This document shows, piece by piece, positions 1 to 16,215 of a stretch of DNA of 64,000 bases (positions are counted from its first letter, which is position 1; each line of letters begins with the position of its first letter). The DNA comes from Paraspadella gotoi (lineage: Eukaryota; Chaetognatha): assembly GCA_051294375.1 (NCBI GenBank), contig CM119263.1, positions 7,550,635 through 7,614,634 of the forward strand. The letters are read 5' to 3'. The position numbers were made by a program, and so were the translations under genes. A model generated the notes under the pieces. The model made no database searches. It was not told the DNA's origin and was given only the letters and a program-made list of their open reading frames with translations.

Positions 1-621
1 ACTTCTCTCTTCTTCTTTATCCTTTTTTCTCCTTCTCTCTTCTTCTCTCTCCTTCTCCCTCATTCTCTCTTCTTCTCTCTCCTTCTCTCTCCTTTTCTCT
101 TCTTCTCTCTCCTTCTCTCTTTTCTCTTTCCTTCTCTCTCTTTCTTTCTCCTTCTTTTGCTTCCTTGTTTTTGCAATTCTTTCCCTCTCTCGTCCTTTGT
201 TTTTCTTTACTATTACGGTAAAGGTAAGGCCTACTTTCGCCATCCCTTCCTTTCCTTACTCATTATTTATCAAATTTAGCATCGGCTTCTTTCTTTTATC
301 CTTTTCCATGCCTTTGTCTTCTAAGGGAATTGCATTGCACATTGTGAAACATCATCATCCTTTTATTATTCCTTACCTCGTTTCATTTCCCACTATTTTT
401 CCATCTCTTTTTGTACCTTCCTTTTTCTCCTTCTAATCTCCCTTCCTTTATTTTCTTCGTCCTTCCTTTCTTCTTTCCCTTCTTCCTTTACTTTCCTCCG
501 TCGAAACTCAATATTCTTTCCTCCAAACTTTTATTTTGTTGCGATTTTTTTTTCTTTTCTGGAATCCAAGTTCGACCAGCGTCGACCTTCGACGTTCGGA
601 AAGTTCAATCCTTCACGGCGT
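1..621. repeat. Pyrimidine-rich CT/TTCTC low-complexity tract
   Basis: The first 150 bases are imperfect repeats of TTCTCTCTCC-type units. The rest stays strongly T/C rich on the + strand up to an assembly gap. Open frames here are long only because few stop codons arise in polypyrimidine sequence. I see no gene. Confidence 0.8.
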
Positions 622-776
622 NNNNNNNNNNNNNNNNNNNNNNNNNNNNNNNNNNNNNNNNNNNNNNNNNNNNNNNNNNNNNNNNNNNNNNNNNNNNNNN
701 NNNNNNNNNNNNNNNNNNNNNNNNNNNNNNNNNNNNNNNNNNNNNNNNNNNNNNNNNNNNNNNNNNNNNNNNNNNN
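622..776. other. Assembly gap, 155 N
   Basis: Run of N bordered on the right by a CT repeat, so the gap probably lies in a (CT)n microsatellite that did not assemble. Confidence 0.99.
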
Positions 777-1229
777 CTCTCTCTCTCTCCTTATTTTCTT
801 CCCGATTGCTTTCCTGTTATTCGACGGCCATCTTTGTTTTTCCTTCCCCTTATATCTTCTTTTCAGAAGCCTCTCTGGAGCGTTGCCTTTTTCCGGCAAA
901 GAGTTATAAAAAATTACTTTTTAAACAAGTTTTAGTTTCTTTGCTATTTTCGTTTAGCTCCTACTTACGTAATAATAATTTGTAAGTTTTCTTCCTCAGT
1001 GTTCGCCTATGATCATTGCTCAATGTTGTTTTTTTTTTATTTTTTTTTTTTTTTTTCATTTTATCTTGTTTTTTCTTGTTTTCTCTCAATTTTCTTTGTT
1101 TCCTCATTTTTTTTTTCATTCCTACCTGAAAATTGTTTTCTTTTTCTTTTGGTTTTTTTTATCCTTTGTTTCGGTTCACGTTTTTATCGATAGCTCGACG
1201 TCATTCTAGGGTCACCCGGTTTCCATACA
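777..1229. other. T-rich non-coding stretch
   Basis: Homopolymer T runs and short CT repeats. No splice-bounded open frame or RNA gene was recognised. Confidence 0.6.
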
Positions 1230-1540
1230 TTACTCGTTTGTTTCTCTTTCTGTTTCGGCGCCGCTTTCCCCCCGCCCACTGGAGCGGACCGCCGCCGTCG
1301 CTGCCGAGCCGCCGCCGAACCGCCACCGCCGCTCGGGTCGCTCAACGTCTATTTTGGTTACAACAAATTCTGCCCTACGCGATCTCAGAGTCGAAATCAG
1401 TTTAAATTCGGTCCGGGTGGGGGAGGTGGGCGGGGAGAGAGGCGGGGGGCGAGGCGGGGGGCGAGGGCAGCGGCGGCGTCGGCGTCGGCACTGTGGCGGC
1501 GCGGCAGCGGCGCCGGCAGCGAAGTAGCGGCCTCTCACTT
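1230..1540. promoter_or_regulatory. CpG-rich block, possible promoter/CpG island
   Basis: About 300 bases are sharply GC and CpG rich, with GCCGCC and GGGCGAGG runs, against AT-rich flanks. Such blocks can mark promoters. The minus-strand frame across it is Arg/Pro/Ala low complexity and is probably not protein. Regulatory status is inferred from composition only. Confidence 0.3.
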
Positions 1541-1775
1541 TTATGGTTTATTTAGGCAAACGAAATGCTGAGAAAATCTTGCGGAGGTTTTGCGAGTTCA
1601 TTGAAGCAAAAGTATCCATACTTTCAATATATTTAACATTTATTTCAACATATTAGCATTTGAGTTGTAGATTTAATTTTTTTTCTTCTCGAAAATGATT
1701 TAGAGGTTTAAGAACACCACAACGAAAACATCCACAAAGACATTAGCTAAACCGACGTTTATGAAGACGAGAACG

Positions 1776-1865
1776 TCGACGACGACGACGACGACTACGA
1801 CGACTACGACGATGAAGGAGACCACGATATCGTTAAAGACGGCAACAACGACGACGACGACGACG

Positions 1866-1929
<64 letters not shown>

Positions 1930-1950
1930 AGACGACGACGACGACGACGA
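1776..1950. repeat. (GAC/ACG)n trinucleotide repeat
   Basis: Nearly uninterrupted GAC/ACG triplets with a few TAC and GTC interruptions. In one frame they read as poly-Thr, in another as poly-Asp and in a third as poly-Arg. Flanking DNA is unique. A GC-rich patch follows at about 2040-2130, and the DNA from there to 2492 is AT rich with no recognisable gene. Confidence 0.9.
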
Positions 1951-2492
1951 AAACAAATGTTCTATCGGCGTCGGAATTTCTCGTTGGGAAAAAAAAATTC
2001 GTCGTCGCTTTGGTCGCCGAGAAAAAAAAAAAGATGGATGCGCGACCCTAAGACCCGGCGCCGCAACCGAGCCGACCGAAAAAACGGTGCCGGCGCCGCA
2101 AAAGGTTCTCGGCGCCTCAATGCCGAAGCCACGCCCATTTTATACAAATCACAGAAACTTGAGGGGAAAAAAAACCACGAGATAAACAGGGAGGCGAGAA
2201 GAAAGGGAATTTTGTTTATTTATTTTGAAAAGTATATATTAAATCAGAAACCTTGACGCGTGCAATAATATGAATTTTCAAACATCTAAAAAGAATTGTT
2301 CATATCAAGAGCCTCACTATGGTCACTATTGGTCATTGGTCAAGCTAAAGATTGACAAATTTGAAAAATTGTCGTATTTTACCAACTTTTTTACCCACTT
2401 TTGGATTAAAACCTTTTTAAAAAATTTCAAAAAGTTATCATATTAATTAGCGTTAGATATACGCAATATTCCTAGTTTAGTTTGATTTTCAG

Positions 2493-2662
2493 ATCCACCT
2501 TCGAAAAACTCTAAATTCCGGGAGTTCGGACCGGACTTGGAATTTGCCGGAGAACATTCGTTTATCAAAAGAGGACAAAGAGAAAAGACAACTGACCGAA
2601 GTGGGATGGCAGATGGCATGAATGCCATTTTGAACAGGGGGAGGGTGGCGAAAAAAGAATAG
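2493..2662 (+). CDS. Candidate terminal exon, weakly RRP15-like
   Basis: A good acceptor (TTTGATTTTCAG) at 2481-2492 is followed by an open frame of 55 codons beginning two bases into the exon and ending at TAG 2660-2662. The peptide is charged and not low complexity, unlike the surrounding frames. It includes the stretch SGMADGMNAILN. That resembles, from memory, the conserved GWADAMAKVLN stretch of the ribosome-biogenesis factor RRP15, which acts in nucleolar 60S maturation. The resemblance is short, and no partner exon was found upstream. The true exon might instead end at a weak donor near 2647. It could be a pseudogene fragment or a chance frame. Confidence 0.3.
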
Positions 2663-4171
2663 TCGTCTTTAATAGGGTACAAGTTTTAGGAATGGACCGT
2701 AGCAAGGGATTGATACACTATATAGAGTCTTTTGGATGCTGAAGGACCAATGAACCGAGAAAGATAAAGTATAAAATAAAATATGAAGCGATTCCAAGTT
2801 TGAGGCCAAATAAAATGGTCTGAGCGAGGGAAGGGGCCGAAAGAGTTAAAGGGGACAAAAGTGGGAAGGGGCCAGAGAAGGTAAAAGGCCACCCGATGGA
2901 AAGACCCGTTTGTTTGTTGCCTCGAATCTCCAGACGGAGAGGCCCACCATTCGAAGGATCGTAATTTCCATGAGCAATGGGTCCCGGATTGAGAGAGAGA
3001 GAGAGAGAGAGGAGAGAGGAGAGGAGAGGGAGACAGAAGAAGAGCAGTAGAGAGAGAGAGAGAGAGGAGAGGCTGACTCCGGTCAGGGTTCAACCGCGAG
3101 GTCCTTGGCCGATGGCGGCGGCGGGCGTTTCCGGCGAGGACGGATGGAGTCGAGCGGCGTCCAGGGAGGCGTCCCGGGCCGGGTTGGACCCGATCCCTTC
3201 TCGGCAGGGCGAAGGCGGGTCCGGTGGGGCTGGTTGGGCTGGAGGGGTTGGCGGGTTCAGTGGGGCTTGAGTTAAGGTCGAATGAAAGGTTTTCAAGCTC
3301 GATTCTACTTTATTAAACATACACAATAGGGTGGAGTGATAAAAGATTGAGCGATTGAACATTGTTTTTTTGCTGCCTATGGATATCTATTTAACAAATT
3401 TTAAATCCTTTTAAAAAAATTGTTAGCATAACAGTATAGTAAATTCAATTATTTATGTAGTAATATCCTTATAAAATCGTTAAGTTTCAAAATATTTTTT
3501 TTATTTTTAAGAACAGATTTGGATTTCCCATAAAAAATTAAAAAACTTGTATAAAATATGTTATATGATATTTTAATGTTTGGATCGCAAAAAATGATTA
3601 AAATGTAATAAGTTTCTACTACAGAGAATAAAAAAGTCATGAATTTTTACCTTTTTTCCCGTTTTAAATGCTGAAGATGACAGAATTTTTGATAACATGT
3701 TTTATATTTTTGATTCAACTTTTTATGAAGAATCTGAATCTTTATTAAAAGTTTAATTTTTTTTTTAAATTTACTATTTTATAAAAATATATTATATTTT
3801 ACTATTCTGTTCCCGAGACAATATGAACAAAATATTTTTTGTACTAGTTAATTATACTATCTCTCATCTAAATATCCGTGTTTGATCATTCAAATAATTT
3901 TTTTGTTCTTGAATGCTCCACTATAATACACAAGGTCGTTGAAGAGAAGATTCAATCGAGGATTTCGTTATCAATCGGAGGATTTTTTTCATTACTTTGG
4001 GTCGTTTTAATCTTTATTGAATAATTTTCGAAAAATTTTATCATGAATAGGGGTATTGTTTTAAAGTTGTTTTTTTTTCAATATAGATATAACTTTTTTA
4101 TTCTTAATATAATTTTCTTTAATTAAAAAAAAATTAAAAAATTTAATTTATTTATACCACTTCATTGATAG
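2663..4171. other. Mixed non-coding: GA repeat, CpG-rich patch, AT-rich DNA
   Basis: Positions 2985-3070 are a degenerate (GA)n tract. Positions 3080-3270 are CpG rich and open on the + strand (Ala/Gly/Ser-rich, ending TGA 3268-3270), which could be a promoter or first-exon region. From 3290 to 4171 the DNA is very AT rich with poly-A/T runs. No feature with splice or domain support was found. Confidence 0.5.
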
Positions 4172-4320
4172 GGAAGCCAGGTACTCTGGGAGTGAATAAA
4201 CGAGATTGTATGAAAGTCTTGATTAAAAGCTTGCAAGGACCTGCTATGTTATTATCTTGTAAGCGTGATGGAGGCCTTAAACCACCAAAGCCTGTCCAAA
4301 CTCAGAGGCAAGATAGCTAG
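4172..4320 (+). CDS. Candidate 3'-terminal exon with poly(A) signal
   Basis: In very AT-rich DNA a stretch of balanced codon composition starts after an AG at 4170-4171. It stays open for 48 codons to TAG 4318-4320. The peptide mixes Lys, Leu, Pro, Gly and Cys and ends in the residues KPVQTQRQDS. A canonical AATAAA lies at 4435-4440, about 115 bases past the stop, as expected for a last exon. I do not recognise the family, and no upstream exon could be tied to it. It may be a last exon of a gene whose other exons lie in gaps or outside the window. Confidence 0.35.
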
Positions 4321-4434
4321 TTGTACCAATTTCATACATGTGTCATAATTTTTTTTTTATATTTTCATTTATCCAAAGACGCTACATCATTCAAAAAGAT
4401 CTATTTTATCTGAGGAACCATCTGTATCTAATCT

Positions 4435-4440
4435 AATAAA
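4435..4440 (+). terminator. AATAAA polyadenylation signal candidate
   Basis: Hexamer AATAAA about 115 bases downstream of the candidate terminal exon's stop codon. Its position fits a short 3' UTR. Alone it is weak evidence in AT-rich DNA. Confidence 0.3.
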
Positions 4441-4628
4441 CCATCTCCATGTTTATCGTTCAACGGAACCAACCCCGACGGGACAACGAGGGTGGCGGCG
4501 GCTTGGCCGCGGCTTGGCGGCCGTCCGTGTCGGTCCAAAACTGTCCCCGGCGACCTGGCGATGACTTGGGGCGGGGCGTTGGTATGTTACGTTGCAGGAG
4601 GGGTAGGACTGGGGGGAAGGAGGTGGAT

Positions 4629-4765
<137 letters not shown>

Positions 4766-4936
4766 CGGTCCTCAACCGCGGATCCGCTGATTCGAGATTT
4801 TGAATTTTTTCTGATGACGAAGCGAAAATCGAAGGAAAATCCTTCATGTTCAGAAAATGACGCGACAAGGACTTTTTTTTTCCAGCCTCGGATTCCAGTG
4901 TTGGTTCCACTCTCGGTTCCACCCTACGAATCCCGG

Positions 4937-5107
<171 letters not shown>

Positions 5108-5699
5108 ATCGTCGTTTAATCCAATGACATCCGGCTTTCTTCGATTCTTTTTGTTTCGTCGTGATTTTTCTGACGAGTTTTTCTGGATTTGTTGATCTCC
5201 GCTATTGCCCTTTGGTAGTGACTGGTGGTTCTTTATTTTAAGGGGAAGGGGGAGTAGGTGGAGAGTTGTCTGCCAGTTAAATTGTGGATTTGGGTGTCGT
5301 TGTTGTCGTTGTTGTCGTTGTTGTCGGAAAGTTTGTTTCAGTCGTTTTTGTATTTTGTTGAGCTTAATTAAATTATTTAGAGAAAAGTGACGATTCGCGT
5401 GTAAATTTGATTTTACAGTATCTGGTGAGCGATTTTGAAACTCATGAATCGAAAGTAATAACAATTTCGGAAAAAGTAAAATATTCAATAAAACCTTAAT
5501 AAAGTCTTCTGGCGGAAACTGTTCTCTTCTCTTTGGCCCCCTCCCTTATTTCTCCTCGAATTCTCCCTGATTTCGCCTTCCTCTATTTCAGAACGTTTTC
5601 TTCCACATTTTTCCCCTACCTTCCTTTCTATTTTCTCCCTCTTTTAACCGTCTGTTCTCCTTCTCTCTCTTTCATCCCCTCATCTCCTCTCTCCCTCCC
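5108..5699. other. Unique non-coding stretch before gap
   Basis: Mixed AT-rich sequence, with a short TGTCGT/TGTTGTCG repeat at about 5296-5325 and a pyrimidine-rich end. No gene was recognised. Confidence 0.5.
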
Positions 5700-6337
5700 N
5701 NNNNNNNNNNNNNNNNNNNNNNNNNNNNNNNNNNNNNNNNNNNNNNNNNNNNNNNNNNNNNNNNNNNNNNNNNNNNNNNNNNNNNNNNNNNNNNNNNNNN
5801 NNNNNNNNNNNNNNNNNNNNNNNNNNNNNNNNNNNNNNNNNNNNNNNNNNNNNNNNNNNNNNNNNNNNNNNNNNNNNNNNNNNNNNNNNNNNNNNNNNNN
5901 NNNNNNNNNNNNNNNNNNNNNNNNNNNNNNNNNNNNNNNNNNNNNNNNNNNNNNNNNNNNNNNNNNNNNNNNNNNNNNNNNNNNNNNNNNNNNNNNNNNN
6001 NNNNNNNNNNNNNNNNNNNNNNNNNNNNNNNNNNNNNNNNNNNNNNNNNNNNNNNNNNNNNNNNNNNNNNNNNNNNNNNNNNNNNNNNNNNNNNNNNNNN
6101 NNNNNNNNNNNNNNNNNNNNNNNNNNNNNNNNNNNNNNNNNNNNNNNNNNNNNNNNNNNNNNNNNNNNNNNNNNNNNNNNNNNNNNNNNNNNNNNNNNNN
6201 NNNNNNNNNNNNNNNNNNNNNNNNNNNNNNNNNNNNNNNNNNNNNNNNNNNNNNNNNNNNNNNNNNNNNNNNNNNNNNNNNNNNNNNNNNNNNNNNNNNN
6301 NNNNNNNNNNNNNNNNNNNNNNNNNNNNNNNNNNNNN
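5700..6337. other. Assembly gap, 638 N
   Basis: Run of N between a CTCCCTCCC pyrimidine tract and AAGAGAAATT. Confidence 0.99.
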
Positions 6338-6452
6338 AAGAGAAATTTTATTCTCGTATTGTGTCTCCGTCTTCCTCTTCAAATCTTCCTCCTTTAAAGT
6401 TCCGGTCTTGATTCCTCCTCCTCTTCTTCCTCTTCCTCCTCTTCTTCCTCAG

Positions 6453-6733
6453 ATCTCAGGGGCACGCGACTCCCCTTCCCTTTTCCCCGCTCAACCCCGA
6501 GGATCGCCGGAAACAAAGTTTTGGAAAAATCCGTTTTCCGGCCGCGAAAATCCGGCACCGACTCCGCCGCCGACGCGAACCACCTTGACGGCCCGACGCC
6601 TCCCTACGATTTTTCCGACTCCTTAGTTGATCCACTGACCCCCCCCCTGTCTCTCTCTCTCGTCAATACCACTTTTATACCTATGCCAACAATTTTAACA
6701 ATTTTAACAATTTTAATAATTTTAAGTTTTTAA
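6453..6733 (+). CDS. Candidate exon after a strong pyrimidine tract
   Basis: A long CTCTTCTTCCTC polypyrimidine run ends in AG at 6451-6452. It is followed by GC-richer DNA with an open frame to TAA at 6731-6733. The first 55 or so codons are mixed and plausible, including the residues KSVFRPRKSGTD and PTPPYDFSDSL. After about 6620 the composition falls back to CT repeat and AT-rich sequence, so a real exon would end near there. I see no good donor. The family is not recognised and a chance frame is quite possible. Confidence 0.2.
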
Positions 6734-7634
6734 CCCTCAATGAAATCTACAAAAGTATGACGCGCGACTAAACCAAAACTTGAATCCTTTACTCTCAAAT
6801 CTCCACTATAGTATTACACCGATTCCAGGGAAATTATATTTACGTTCCAACTTCGGGAAGTCCTTCCAATTGATCCATTTTTCCCACTCGCCCAATCCAC
6901 CATTTCTCTACTATCTTCTCGGAGCCTCTCATAAACTTACGACGAGTCCCTTACCTGCCTTCCCGTTCAATAAACTTACCTATCTCCGTCAGATCTCACC
7001 CGCCAATCCTTTTTTTTACGAAATAGATTCTATAGTTTATTTTATTTGATAAGCTTCTCTTCATTTCTTAAATTTAAGACCATCTTTTATTTTTAACCTT
7101 CCAAATCGCGATGGGCAAATTGCTCGTTCCTAATTATCAATATTTATTTATCAATCCATTTTTTTCGAACAGTGTAATTATTTTATACCTGACTGTCGTA
7201 TATGAAACTGTAAGACTCATGAAACCGCAACAAAGAAAATGATGATTCTTTTTTGCAAAGATGGCAGAAGCTTAGAAGAAAAAATGATTGGCAGGTTTCG
7301 GCTTTGTACGCAACCGAACCGTGGTGCTCGTACTTGTAAATCGCTTGTAAATCGCCGATGCTACCCTATGGTAGCGATAAATTAGCTTTTCTAAAGTTTC
7401 ACTCATATTCCACGTATTGTTTTATTATTTTATTAGAACAAGTTGCTAAAAGCGTTTTTAGACAGTTTAATCTTCTGTAAATTACCTATGATTTAAAAAA
7501 CTATACATTAAAAAAAAAAACCAACGTGTGTAAACTCTACAAACTACAAACTACCGCGTTATACCTACATCCGTTTGTAACTTTCCTCCCATAGTTTTGC
7601 CATCGTCGCTCTTGCAGATTTAAAAAAAAAAAAA
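6734..7634. other. AT-rich intergenic DNA
   Basis: No splice-bounded frame, RNA gene or transposon ends were recognised. There is a short tandem TTGTAAATCGC duplication near 7335-7357 and a small GCTACC..GGTAGC hairpin near 7360-7375. Confidence 0.5.
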
Positions 7635-7852
7635 NNNNNNNNNNNNNNNNNNNNNNNNNNNNNNNNNNNNNNNNNNNNNNNNNNNNNNNNNNNNNNNNNN
7701 NNNNNNNNNNNNNNNNNNNNNNNNNNNNNNNNNNNNNNNNNNNNNNNNNNNNNNNNNNNNNNNNNNNNNNNNNNNNNNNNNNNNNNNNNNNNNNNNNNNN
7801 NNNNNNNNNNNNNNNNNNNNNNNNNNNNNNNNNNNNNNNNNNNNNNNNNNNN
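7635..7852. other. Assembly gap, 218 N
   Basis: Run of N preceded by a poly-A tract. Confidence 0.99.
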
Positions 7853-7979
7853 CCAAAGATTTCGATGGTTTTCAAATCATCCCTTCAAAATGACCTTCCG
7901 ACGACCTTGGAATATTGAACTTCCGATTTTGCAAATCCAGCCAAAGCAGTTGGATGGAATCTCATGGAATCTTTTTTTT

Positions 7980-8165
7980 NNNNNNNNNNNNNNNNNNNNN
8001 NNNNNNNNNNNNNNNNNNNNNNNNNNNNNNNNNNNNNNNNNNNNNNNNNNNNNNNNNNNNNNNNNNNNNNNNNNNNNNNNNNNNNNNNNNNNNNNNNNNN
8101 NNNNNNNNNNNNNNNNNNNNNNNNNNNNNNNNNNNNNNNNNNNNNNNNNNNNNNNNNNNNNNNNN
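7980..8165. other. Assembly gap, 186 N
   Basis: Run of N preceded by poly-T and followed at once by (GA)n, so it probably lies within a simple repeat. Confidence 0.99.
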
Positions 8166-8392
8166 GAGAGAGAGAGAGAGAGAGACGGGGTTTTGGACTT
8201 TTTTTTTCTCGGAAGATCATGAACGCTGTCGTAAAAGTCGAAGAGTCGGTTCGGACTCAGTTTATTGAAAAAGGATTGGCATCCGAGGTTCGATTCATCG
8301 CGAAGCAATGGGATCGAAAATAATTTAGATTCAAAAATTATTATTTCCTTCCCTATATTATAAGGCTTAAATTTGACTGTCACGTAGGTTGA

Positions 8393-8395
<3 letters not shown>

Positions 8396-8461
<66 letters not shown>
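8396..8461. repeat. (GA)n repeat
   Basis: Pure GA repeat of about 65 bases in AT-rich non-coding DNA. Confidence 0.95.
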
Positions 8462-8462
<1 letters not shown>

Positions 8463-8680
8463 GTGATTTTACGCAGCAAAATAATTTCTGGATGCTGGCG
8501 CTTTGGCAGCTAAAAACGTAATATCGTTAAAAATTTAATGATAGGAAAAAAAACAGTCGTGATTTCTCGGGCAGATAATTATTCGCTAATCAAAACAAAC
8601 TGGAAAAGCATAATTAATTATTCCCGTTCGCTGAGAGGCACGAGGAGTCTAAATTTATTTCCTAAATTCATTTGAATTAC

Positions 8681-8682
<2 letters not shown>

Positions 8683-8768
<86 letters not shown>
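8683..8768. repeat. (GA)n repeat
   Basis: Pure GA repeat of about 85 bases. The frames reading through it are repeat artefacts. The flank from 8769 to about 9580 holds no recognisable gene, only short GC-rich patches near 9280-9320. Confidence 0.95.
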
Positions 8769-8770
<2 letters not shown>

Positions 8771-9630
8771 GGTTTTCATAAATCGGATTACGGGGGTACA
8801 CTTACAGTATTCGTGTTGTTGCGACGGGCAGCGGTTCTTTTTCGTGGAAACAACATTTATTCTCTTTTCGCTTCTCGTCCTTATCGTTTCGTTTCCTATC
8901 AACAACGTCTCTCCTTTCCGCCCCTTTTAATGTATTTTCTTACGAATGTTGTAGTTAAAAAAAACGAAAAACTTTCTTTTAATTTTTGCTACACAATCTA
9001 CGAATTTACTCGACGCCCAATTATCGAACTGTGTTTCGCAACCAACGTTTCGAAATATACATTGACATTCATATCAATTTTGTTTTTTAATGTATCTATA
9101 TATATATATATCTCTCTCTCTCTTCCCCTCCCTAAAATTCCTTCAAAATTTATCCCGTTATTTTTCTTTTTCTCTCTTACTTACCCTCTCTTTCTTCTCT
9201 CTTGTATTCCCTGCGATTATCCTTTCCCGCAGCTGGGCAGTAAAATTTACTTAGCGCGGTCCTGACACTACCCATATTCGACGCTGCCGCTGCTGCAGCC
9301 GCGGACCTTGGCCGCCGCCTTTTTCGGGAATTCAACCCCTTTTGGGCCCCGAGGCATCTCTCAGTTTTTCTTCCTCTTCAAAACTGACCCGTCCAACTGA
9401 AAAAAAAGGGAAAAGAAAAAGAAAGAGAGAAAAATGTTTGCGCCTTTTTTCACAAGATATAACAAAACGAGTAATGGAATTTATTGAAAATTTTCAAACA
9501 GTATTAAGATTATTTACAAGCCCTATTCTATTATATTCATGAGGTTTTTTAAAATTTTTTTAAGTTTTCAAATTTTTAGTTGGATCTGCTTATCAGCAGA
9601 TTCCGACTCTATAATTGACTTTGTCGGTCC

Positions 9631-9663
9631 GTCGGTCCCACCCAGATGATGGGTGGGACCGAC
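9631..9663. repeat. Perfect 14-bp hairpin
   Basis: GTCGGTCCCACCCA, a 5-base loop GATGA, then its exact reverse complement. The other two copies of the host repeat lack the palindrome and have GGTCCGCCCCCTCAATATT-type sequence instead, so it is specific to copy 1. Confidence 0.85.
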
Positions 9664-9982
9664 GAATGGAATCGTGCAAGTGGAAATGAGTTTAAATAGA
9701 AAAAACATAAGTCACTTTTATTTGAATCTTTTTAATAATTTTAACCCATAATTAATCAAATTATTCATAATTGGATGGATTGAATGGGATGAAATTTTGT
9801 TTGTGGGTAAGAAAGTGTGTGATTGAACAGGATATAAAGTTTTGTTGGAATCGAGGAGTGGAAATGAGTTTGCATGGAAAAAACCAAAGTCAAGTCGACT
9901 TGAATTTTTATTATTTATGCTTACTCATGAATGTTTTAATTAATTATTTAATTAATTAATTATTTATGTTGAAAAATAATAT

Positions 9983-10439
9983 AATTTTAAAAAATGATGC
10001 AAGTTAAAAACATTATGCATATTGAAAAAATGATGCAAATTGAAAGATTGTTGTAAGCTGAAAGAATGATGCAAGTTGAAAGAATGATGCAAGTCGAAAG
10101 AATGATGCAAGTTGAAAAAATGATGCAAGTTGAAAAAATGATGCAAGTTGAAAAAATGATGCAAGTTGAAAAAACTGATACAAGTTGAAAAAATGATGCA
10201 AGTTGAAAAAAAGATTCAAATTAAAAAAATGATGCAAGTTGAAAAAATGATGCAGATTTAAAAAATAATGCGGGTTAAAAAAATTATTTGAATTAAAAAA
10301 ATTATGCAAGTTGAAAAAATGATGCAAGTTAAAAAAATTATGCGAGTTGAAAAAATGATGCAAGTTGAAAAAAATAATACAAGTTGAAAAAATGATGCGA
10401 GTAAAAAAAATTATGCAATTAAAAAAAATAATAATAGTT
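9983..10439. repeat. 18-bp minisatellite, about 24 units
   Basis: Unit GTTGAAAAAATGATGCAA is repeated with substitutions and occasional one-base slips. Because 18 is divisible by 3, the minus strand stays open and reads as iterated His-His-Phe-Phe-Asn-Leu. That explains two overlapping minus frames here. There is no start context, splice site or signal peptide, so it is annotated as repeat, not gene. Confidence 0.9.
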
Positions 10440-10735
10440 AAAAAAATTATTTGTACTTTATTTGAAATTATTCTATTATAATATTTATTTATTTATATAT
10501 TTATTTATATATTTATATATTTATTTATTTATTTATTTAGCTAATTACCGCTTAATTATCGTGGGCAGATTCGACATTGTTTGCTCAAACTTGTTTTTAG
10601 TTGTCTTAAATCATGGAGGTTAATTTTTCGATGATATTTGAAAGTTTTTCCTAATAAAAGAAATTTTCAAAAAAAAGAAATGCAGGATTTCAGTAACGCA
10701 ATAAGTTTCGCATGGTTGAATAAACACGGTATTTA

Positions 10736-10740
<5 letters not shown>

Positions 10741-10772
<32 letters not shown>

Positions 10773-11110
10773 ATCTCTCTCACAGTCCGCTCGTTCGCTG
10801 GACGGTTTTAAAACCTGCTCCCTCTCTCTCAATCTCTCTCTCTGTTTTTCTGTCTCACGCAAAAGAAAAAAAATGTTTGCTGCTGCGACTGGTAAAACCG
10901 CTGGCGCAGTCGCTGCTGCCGTGAAAATAAAGGGCCTGGCAATTTTTGCTGGAGCGGTGGTCAAACTCCTCTCAGCGGCTGCTCTTCCCGCTCACGTGGG
11001 AGAGAGAGAGAGAGAGAAGAGAGGAGAGAGAGAGAAGAGAAGAGACGAAGAGAGGATGAGAGAGAGAGAGGAGCAGCAAGAGAGAGGGAGAGAGAGAGAA
11101 GGATTCGAAT
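10741..11110. repeat. Cluster of (CT)n and (GA)n tracts around a short open frame
   Basis: A (CT)n tract at 10741-10768 and degenerate CT to 10850 lie left of a 120-base unique stretch. A degenerate (GA)n lies right of it at about 10998-11100. Together they form an inverted CT..GA arrangement that could pair. Confidence 0.85.
10873..10997 (+). CDS. Short Ala-rich hydrophobic open frame, unknown
   Basis: Between the CT and GA tracts an ATG opens a frame of about 43 codons. It is rich in Ala, Val, Gly and Lys with hydrophobic stretches such as GLAIFAGAVVKLLSAAAL, then runs into the GA repeat and stops being meaningful. It looks like an amphipathic or membrane segment. No acceptor, donor or homologous family is apparent, and the frame may be accidental in GC-rich DNA. 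Confidence 0.2.
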
Positions 11111-11235
11111 CCAGGAGACCGGACTTACGGAAGTTGTCCGACTTCCGGAGTTCTTCGTCGTCATCCGACAAAAATCTTATCGCGTCCGTATTTTTTTTTC
11201 GGTTCGATTTTTTTTTTGTTTTTTTTCGCTGACAG

Positions 11236-13583
<2,348 letters not shown>

Positions 13584-13608
13584 NNNNNNNNNNNNNNNNN
13601 NNNNNNNN
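13584..13608. other. 25-N gap between duplicated units
   Basis: Exactly 25 N, the same size as gaps at 53241 and 57793. The sequence on both sides is duplicated, which suggests two contig extensions that overran each other and were not merged. Confidence 0.98.
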
Positions 13609-15926
<2,318 letters not shown>

Positions 15927-16168
15927 TTCGTTAAAAAAAATGAACAAGTCGTCGGTTTCGACGTCGCTCGAGTCTTCGACGTCGCTTGGCCGGCGTCAAG
16001 AATCCAAACGAAGACGGCCGGCCGTCAAAAAAAAACGACGACGATGATGACGACGACGATCATCATCGCGACAATGAGAACAATGACTCCGTGTGTCGCT
16101 TGTATAACGGGAGGTGGAGAAGAGAGAGAGAGAGAGAGAGAGAGGAAGAGAGAGAGAGAGAGAGAGAG

Positions 16169-16215
<47 letters not shown>

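Larger units (their letters stand above)
9585..10605. repeat. Dispersed repeat copy 1, carrying a minisatellite
   Basis: The left end (CAGCAGATTCCGACTCTATAA) and right end (CGTGGGCAGATTCGACATTG) recur in the two copies at about 12315-12885 and 14680-15240. So does an internal GGATGGATTG..GTGTGTGATT segment. This copy differs in carrying the 18-bp minisatellite in place of the AATTAATTA-rich middle. No transposase frame is seen. Probably a non-autonomous interspersed repeat. Confidence 0.6.

Noticed and set aside
1761-2051. Poly-Thr open frame over the GAC repeat
   Set aside because: Trinucleotide repeat artefact with no flanking protein-like sequence.
9964-10363. Minus-strand His/Phe/Asn repeat protein
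   Set aside because: Explained fully by an 18-bp minisatellite. No promoter, signal or conserved ends.
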